A DNA stretch of 10,258 nucleotides, from the NCBI GenBank assembly GCA_016841005.1, contig JAEORG010000206.1:1-10258 (forward strand). Direction: 5' to 3'. This DNA comes from Candidatus Thorarchaeota archaeon (lineage in GTDB: Archaea; Asgardarchaeota; Thorarchaeia; Thorarchaeales; Thorarchaeaceae). Numbering within the stretch: position 1 is the stretch's first letter; every line of letters starts with the position of its first letter. The position numbers were made by a program, and so were the translations under genes. The notes under the pieces are model-generated. The model was not told the origin of the DNA. It searched no databases and was given only the letters and a program-made list of their open reading frames with translations. Shown one piece after another: positions 6,152-10,258 of this stretch.

Positions 6152-7441
6152 CTACTCGGCTCCACGAATTACAATAGCGAATTCACTTGCTAAACGACCG
6201 TACCATTCCAATAAATCTCGCATATTATCGACATGTCTGTATGTACCATTTCCATATTGGGATAGGGCAAGCATCAATTCTTCATCCAACTCACTTCGTT
6301 CCCCTAAACCAATACAATACATCACAAAGCTACTTCTCGATGGAAATCTTTCTTTCATTACTTTCAGTGGAGGAGGACCTGCGGTAGTCATACCATCAGT
6401 CAGAAGTATAAGCATGGTTGGCTTTGAGGGGTCTCCGAAAGCTTCTAGAACATCAGCTGCTCTTCCGAGCGCATTTCCCATATTTGTAAGTGTTCCACCT
6501 TCCTCAACTTTGTCAACAACGTGAGTACTGATTATTTGAAGCCCAAGAGCCTTTTCACGTCCTGTGCACTCAACAAACGGTTGAACTTCTCCAGTGTCTG
6601 CATTTAAGAAAGTCATCTCAGAAACTTCTTTCTCAAAGGTGATAACACCAACTTTCTCTCCGTAACCTCGTCCGACTTTTTCAGCGAGGTAAAGGAGAAC
6701 TGCCATAGCAGCAGCTTCACCTCGAGAAACATTTCGGCCCTCTTCAAATCTATCTAGGAATGCTTGGACTTCAGGATTATCTCCTGCAAGATCCTTCAAA
6801 CCCTCACGAGCGTGAGCTATGTCTTGAACTGGAACATCATTGGTTTTCATAGATCCACTTGTATCAATGCAAAGAATTGCATTGAATGGAGATGCAATTC
6901 CAACGGTCTTGAATTGATAGCCTGTTCGCTCCTTAAGGGCTTCAAATGCAAGTTTCGCAAAACTCTTTCCAGTCAAACTCGGACGTGTGTTCATAATCTC
7001 GACTTTTACATCAAGTTCCGGCCAATTGAAAGACATTCCTGGATATACCAGCCGACCTCCAATAAGAGATTCTAGAGATTCAACCATTTCAGCGGCTCGA
7101 GTTACGAGGTCCTCAGTATTGGCATCCTCAGATAGAGGTTTTAACCCAAATTCAACATAATCCAAAGCAATCATATCTCTATCATAGAGTGTGACCTCAA
7201 CAGAGTCACTCTCCATTAGAAGTGATGCCTCTAGTACAAGTGTATCAACATAGATTTCATTTTCGGGTACATCTTCACTCTTTCGTATTTCAGCTGCTCC
7301 CCAAAAACTACTATTTGGATCCTCAAAAATTACGATAGAGCCAATCTCTGCTTCAATACGCTCTGCTGTCTTTGGGTGAAGTGTGGCGTATCCACGAAGA
7401 TCCCCACCATCTACGATTTCAAGGGTCAGGTTATCGACGAT
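6152..7441 (-). CDS. CDC48-type N-domain fused to a von Willebrand factor A (VWA) domain
   Basis: Read from about 7441 the product is 429 residues; the first ATG (7216) is residue 76 and would cut through a domain. Residues about 5-100 resemble the double-psi barrel of CDC48/p97/VAT: 'GGDLRGYATLHPKTAERI', then 'GSIVIFED', 'VDTLVLEASLL' and 'DSVEVTLYD'. The second half of the N-domain follows ('GGRLVYPGMSFNW', 'VKVEIMNTRP', about 128-154). A VWA domain then starts at 'FNAILCIDTSGSM'. The metal-ion (MIDAS) residues are all visible: D193-x-S195-x-S197, T319 and D349 in 'LLTDG', with an extra helical insert after the first motif. No AAA+ ATPase part exists. CDC48 N-domains bind adaptors and substrates; VWA domains bind partners through Mg2+ and often work with MoxR/AAA+ machines. 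Cytosolic. It converges on the HEAT/LPEE-repeat gene and has its own promoter downstream of the amidohydrolase gene. Domain calls are good; the pathway is unknown. Confidence 0.85.
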   Translation of the reverse strand: MVDNLTLEIVDGGDLRGYATLHPKTAERIEAEIGSIVIFEDPNSSFWGAAEIRKSEDVPENEIYVDTLVLEASLLMESDSVEVTLYDRDMIALDYVEFGLKPLSEDANTEDLVTRAAEMVESLESLIGGRLVYPGMSFNWPELDVKVEIMNTRPSLTGKSFAKLAFEALKERTGYQFKTVGIASPFNAILCIDTSGSMKTNDVPVQDIAHAREGLKDLAGDNPEVQAFLDRFEEGRNVSRGEAAAMAVLLYLAEKVGRGYGEKVGVITFEKEVSEMTFLNADTGEVQPFVECTGREKALGLQIISTHVVDKVEEGGTLTNMGNALGRAADVLEAFGDPSKPTMLILLTDGMTTAGPPPLKVMKERFPSRSSFVMYCIGLGERSELDEELMLALSQYGNGTYRHVDNMRDLLEWYGRLASEFAIVIRGAE

Positions 7442-7449
7442 ATTAGTAG

Positions 7450-7495
7450 CCTCCGTTACTCCTTGTGTTAATCTTCTTCTCTTAAAGATATAAAG
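7450..7495 (-). promoter_or_regulatory. Promoter and ribosome site deciding the start of the CDC48-N/VWA gene
   Basis: On the minus strand, TTTATATC (7495-7488) is a good TATA box predicting transcription from about 7465. GGAGG (7454-7450) follows, and ATC (7441-7439) lies 8 bases after it. The frame upstream of 7441 is open back to 7510 but falls inside this promoter, so those codons are probably not translated. No in-frame ATG, GTG or TTG exists between the promoter and 7216. Confidence 0.6.
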
Positions 7496-7513
7496 GATAG
7501 TACATCCTACTTA

Positions 7514-9031
7514 CTACTTGAAGAGACGAGGAATACTCTCTACAAGAGATTTTGCATCCCGTTCATGACGTGTATTTCTCGTTAATTCTTCAATTAGACG
7601 CTCCCCTATCTTATGCGTTGCGTATTCGACAGTGACTAATGAATCCTCACCACTGGTGCCCAAAGATGCAAGTGTTAAGTAATCACCAGGAATATTGCGC
7701 AACCATAGATGCAATTCATATTCAACTTCCCTGGATGAGAGGGTAGCAATAACTGAATCATTATATACACCATTAAAGCCACCTTCCTTTTCAGAAACTG
7801 GTTCAGGCCAAGTTTGATGAGGTGGTAGCATTGGGTCGAGAGAAGCGAGTTCCCAACCATTCTTGTGTAGGAGAGAGATGATTCCCTCCTCCACAGTAAT
7901 CCGAGAATTTCCATTATCGCTAGGACAAGCAAGCTGCCGAGGATATCGTTTGGTTGTTCTAGCTGTTCCGAAGGGTCTTTGGGTTATCGAGAGTGCATTT
8001 CCGCCCAGAATTCTCTGGACATCACTTAATGTTCCTGGGAATTCTCGAGATAATGCGAACAAAATCAGTTCTGCAGCCTGAACAGATAGGAAACTGTAGT
8101 CAGTTCCAAAGATAAGACTCTCCGACCATCTTTTATCAGGCGTCTTGATTCGATTTACAGCCATATCAAAAAGAAGAGGAATGTCTTGATCATGAAGTGT
8201 TGAGGTATCTGCACTGAATGATGGATCTCTCAGGATGTCATATAATTTTGAATCACCAGGACTCATCCCACAATGAGCGATGATAATCTTCAATCCGCGC
8301 ATTGCCATTTGATATTGCTCATCCTCCCTCATCGAATCTACTAATTTCTTGATACGAATGGCAGTTCGCATGTTCCGTGTATCAAAAATGACAGGAATAG
8401 CTAGTTCTCCTGCCTTCTTCATAACACGTTTTGTGATATCATCTTCCAATTCATCAATGAATAATTGGGCAAGGGGGTGTAACTTAAGCCCTCTCAAACC
8501 GAGATGACGGATTGCTCGCTCTAACTCTCTGACTGCGATATCAGGGGGACCATGTTGTGCATCAGATGGGTCAACACGACCAAATCCAATGAGCCTTGAT
8601 GAATGAGGCGCGCGAGTGGTCCAACCAGCGATTTTATCATTGGATACTTTGAATGACGGTGATCCATCAGACCCTCGTTTAGAGTAGTCATCCGAATAAG
8701 GAAATACTATTGTTCTATCAACAAGCCATCCATGATCTAGCCGTTTCCAGCTCTTTCTGCTGTTGAAAATTCGTGAGGGAAAGGATGGTGCAATTATATC
8801 AATTGGTTCAAACAGAAGTTTTTCTTCTTCCATTGCACGTTGTACCAAACGTTTCATTTCAAACCATAAAAGCTGATAGAAGTCATATGCTCCACCTGGT
8901 GTGTTCTTATGGGTTTTTTCCTTTCCCATATGGTGATGAGCGTCTACAATATAGATGCGAAAGGTATCTCCCTGTTTTATTCGTTGTTTAGGTATATCCT
9001 CAAGTGCTCGCACGATGAGCATGACAATCAC
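7514..9031 (-). CDS. Amidohydrolase-2 family metal-dependent hydrolase with C-terminal extension
   Basis: 505 residues. The first 350 or so form an amidohydrolase-2 TIM barrel: strand-1 H-x-H (H32 and H34 in 'VDAHHHMG'), H185 in 'GLKLHPLAQ', H253 in 'IIIAHCG', D311 in 'FGTDYSF', and the closing 'ILGGNAL' helix. All ligands expected for a mono- or binuclear Zn-type centre are present, so it should be an active hydrolase or decarboxylase; the substrate cannot be told. The last 140 residues or so (after about 365) are an extra alpha/beta domain I do not recognise. The start is GTG 9031 or ATG 9022; neither has a strong SD, and a TATA-like box at 9061-9070 predicts transcription from about 9040, so the message may be nearly leaderless. 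It is divergent from a related but apparently inactive paralogue at 9170, and its stop lies 72 bases before the proposed VWA start. Confidence 0.85.
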   Translation of the reverse strand: MIVMLIVRALEDIPKQRIKQGDTFRIYIVDAHHHMGKEKTHKNTPGGAYDFYQLLWFEMKRLVQRAMEEEKLLFEPIDIIAPSFPSRIFNSRKSWKRLDHGWLVDRTIVFPYSDDYSKRGSDGSPSFKVSNDKIAGWTTRAPHSSRLIGFGRVDPSDAQHGPPDIAVRELERAIRHLGLRGLKLHPLAQLFIDELEDDITKRVMKKAGELAIPVIFDTRNMRTAIRIKKLVDSMREDEQYQMAMRGLKIIIAHCGMSPGDSKLYDILRDPSFSADTSTLHDQDIPLLFDMAVNRIKTPDKRWSESLIFGTDYSFLSVQAAELILFALSREFPGTLSDVQRILGGNALSITQRPFGTARTTKRYPRQLACPSDNGNSRITVEEGIISLLHKNGWELASLDPMLPPHQTWPEPVSEKEGGFNGVYNDSVIATLSSREVEYELHLWLRNIPGDYLTLASLGTSGEDSLVTVEYATHKIGERLIEELTRNTRHERDAKSLVESIPRLFK

Positions 9032-9041
9032 GTACCTTAAC

Positions 9042-9059
9042 GATGCCTGAGATGCCTAG
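9042..9059. repeat. Tandem 9-base direct repeat near the amidohydrolase start
   Basis: GATGCCTGA followed directly by GATGCCTAG (7 identical bases, last two swapped), 11 bases upstream of the GTG at 9031 and next to the predicted transcription start. It may be a regulator site; short enough to be chance. Confidence 0.3.
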
Positions 9060-9060
9060 A

Positions 9061-9070
9061 GTGATAAAGT
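9061..9070 (-). promoter_or_regulatory. TATA-like box of the amidohydrolase gene
   Basis: On the minus strand the sequence reads ACTTTATCAC. Transcription about 25 bases downstream (near 9040) would leave a leader of only about 10-20 bases, in line with the missing SD. Confidence 0.4.
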
Positions 9071-9128
9071 ATTGCTCTACGGCGAATTTTCTCATCAACA
9101 AGAAAGAGGGGGTCTACATTAGGCATAA

Positions 9129-9146
9129 ATCTGTTTAATCTGTTCA
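9129..9146. repeat. Tandem 9-base direct repeat in the divergent promoter
   Basis: ATCTGTTTA then ATCTGTTCA (8 of 9 identical), 23 bases upstream of the ATG at 9170. It overlaps a TTTAATC stretch that could be the TATA element of the plus-strand gene. Confidence 0.3.
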
Positions 9147-9169
9147 GTAAATACAGGTAGAGACCCGCT

Positions 9170-10258
9170 ATGATTGTTGTAGAGGACAAAGAAACAAACG
9201 AAGTCAAACAATTTTTACTCGTTGATGCCAGTACGAAATTAGGATTAGTACAATTAGGAACAAGCATTAGAGCATTTAATCCAGAGAGACTAATCCGTTT
9301 TTATGATTTGGTTGCCAATCAGTTGTTTGATTACTCTACACGTTACGCCACTTCGTTTAGGTTTCAACCTCGAAGGGCATATTCCTATTTATCTAAACCT
9401 CCTCTATTAGCAACTATCTATGAGAGTGTTCCAAGTACCACTGATAGCTCTTGGATTTGCGATCTCTTTCTTACGAATCCACTCCTTGAAATATCTGGAA
9501 AACCTTTGCCAAGATTTCAACAGAAGACGAACATTGATACTTCATACAGATGGGCTGCACAGTCTCAATATTCCTCTAGACTCTATAACGTAAGAGGTCT
9601 TCAAAGCGATTTTGAAACCCAACCAGGTTGGGGATGTAGATTGAACTCCAAGAATCTTAAGGGGGTGTTTAAAGGAAAACTCCGCGACACGTTGATATCC
9701 AGTATTGTGTCTAGAGACCCTATTTTCTTGAACATAGAACAAGAGCAGGATCTGGAACCTCTTCTTGAGTGGCTTGTTATAACAAAGGAAGCGAATTTAC
9801 CCCAACCTGAGCTAGTTCTTTCTGTTCCGTCATTCAAAGATAAGGAACAGGTAATCATGGCACTTCTTGAAATTCCGAGAACCAGATTACTGACATCAGG
9901 AGCTACAATAGGAACTCTTTCTTCGATTATTAACAATTTAAAGGCTCAAAAAGGAAAGATGCATTGGTCTGAAAAAATTGTGTTTGGTAGCTCATACCCT
10001 GAAACACAACTTGGAGATAGTGTTACTGAAATATTGAGTTTCGTATTAAGTCGGAATCTAGGTGCTACCAGTCAAGAGATACAGAGAATTCTTGGAGGTA
10101 ACATTTTGTCATTATTACCTCCTAGACCTCGATTCCAAAAGCTCAAGTCAAGTGAAGGTTCGGTTCATGCAGAAGGAAAACTCGGTGAAATCGCACTCAT
10201 GGAGATTTCTCGGCTCTTACGAGTGTTAGACGCACAAAAGCAACACAGAGTAGTATCA
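9170..10258 (+). CDS. Amidohydrolase-like protein lacking metal ligands, probable pseudoenzyme (partial, 3' end outside window)
   Basis: The plus-strand frame from ATG 9170 is open to the right edge (363 codons, no stop). Several landmarks match the divergent amidohydrolase: 'FLLVDASTKLG' (15-25) parallels its 'IVDAHHHMG', 'VFGSSYP' (271-277) parallels 'IFGTDYS', and 'IQRILGGNILSL' (304-315) parallels 'VQRILGGNALSI'. The H-x-H pair is replaced by S-x-K and the catalytic Asp by Ser275. The strand ending 'TRLLTSGATIG' has no His where the partner has 'AHCG'. The frame is long and free of stops, so it is a maintained protein and not a decaying gene. A regulatory or structural subunit for the active enzyme is an inference. 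SD is weak (GGTAGAG, 9155-9161); a short-leader message is possible. Homology to the neighbour is by eye only and should be tested. Confidence 0.75.
   Translation, partial: MIVVEDKETNEVKQFLLVDASTKLGLVQLGTSIRAFNPERLIRFYDLVANQLFDYSTRYATSFRFQPRRAYSYLSKPPLLATIYESVPSTTDSSWICDLFLTNPLLEISGKPLPRFQQKTNIDTSYRWAAQSQYSSRLYNVRGLQSDFETQPGWGCRLNSKNLKGVFKGKLRDTLISSIVSRDPIFLNIEQEQDLEPLLEWLVITKEANLPQPELVLSVPSFKDKEQVIMALLEIPRTRLLTSGATIGTLSSIINNLKAQKGKMHWSEKIVFGSSYPETQLGDSVTEILSFVLSRNLGATSQEIQRILGGNILSLLPPRPRFQKLKSSEGSVHAEGKLGEIALMEISRLLRVLDAQKQHRVVS

Noticed and set aside
7217..7513. Apparent 297-base non-coding gap upstream of the VWA gene
   Set aside because: The minus-strand frame stays open and encodes the CDC48-like barrel up to about 7441; only about 70 bases are truly intergenic.
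7675..7932. 85-codon minus-strand frame inside the amidohydrolase gene
   Set aside because: Same-strand shadow in another frame of the C-terminal extension; no support.
9037..9267. 76-codon minus-strand frame spanning the divergent spacer
   Set aside because: Covers both promoters and the start of the plus-strand gene; no SD or domain.
9601..9936. 111-codon minus-strand frame
   Set aside because: Antisense shadow of the long plus-strand amidohydrolase-like frame; no recognisable features.

Overview
The window looks archaeal, roughly 40% GC. The evidence is a CDC48-type N-domain, a slipin/NfeD pair, TATA-like boxes 25-50 bases ahead of several genes, strong Shine-Dalgarno (SD) sites of the GGAGG type, and several starts that are not ATG. 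The mix of a CDC48-N fusion, a HEAT scaffold and an orphan ECF-like membrane protein would suit an Asgard/Thorarchaeota-like lineage, but that placement is a guess from gene style. No tRNA, rRNA, CRISPR array, insertion sequence or origin was seen. All gaps between genes are shorter than 200 bases.

Left part (1-3864): a minus-strand gene, cut by the left edge, encodes a winged-helix DNA-binding domain fused to a PfkB/ribokinase-type domain. It is divergent from a plus-strand polytopic membrane protein resembling an ECF transporter S-component. The 104-base spacer holds two separate perfect inverted repeats, which suggests a small-molecule-responsive regulator controlling an uptake gene. After a hairpin terminator comes a plus-strand slipin/stomatin gene followed by an NfeD-like membrane gene, a classic membrane-microdomain pair. 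The NfeD gene has an excellent ribosome site, but the best-placed initiation codon is AUA.

Centre (3865-7441): a CPBP-family intramembrane protease lies on the minus strand, divergent from a plus-strand protein with three HEAT-like repeats and then three copies of an LPEE-type repeat separated by charged linkers. Converging on it, with a 4-base gap, is a minus-strand gene. Read only from its first ATG this gene looks like a plain VWA protein. Reading the frame upstream adds 75 residues that complete a CDC48/p97-type N-domain, so the protein is a CDC48-N + VWA chimera without AAA+ ATPase domains. Its TATA box, SD and domain boundary all point to a start at about 7441, where only AUC is available.

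Right part (7514-10258): a minus-strand amidohydrolase-2 family enzyme with intact metal ligands is divergent from a plus-strand gene cut by the right edge. The second gene resembles the same fold (VDA strand, FG-x-x-Y and ILGGN motifs), but the metal-binding residues that can be aligned are replaced. It looks like a catalytically dead partner of the active enzyme. The spacer has two different 9-base tandem repeats.

The most promising new material is the CDC48-N/VWA chimera beside the HEAT/LPEE-repeat protein, the active/inactive amidohydrolase pair, and the HTH-PfkB regulator with its palindromes.
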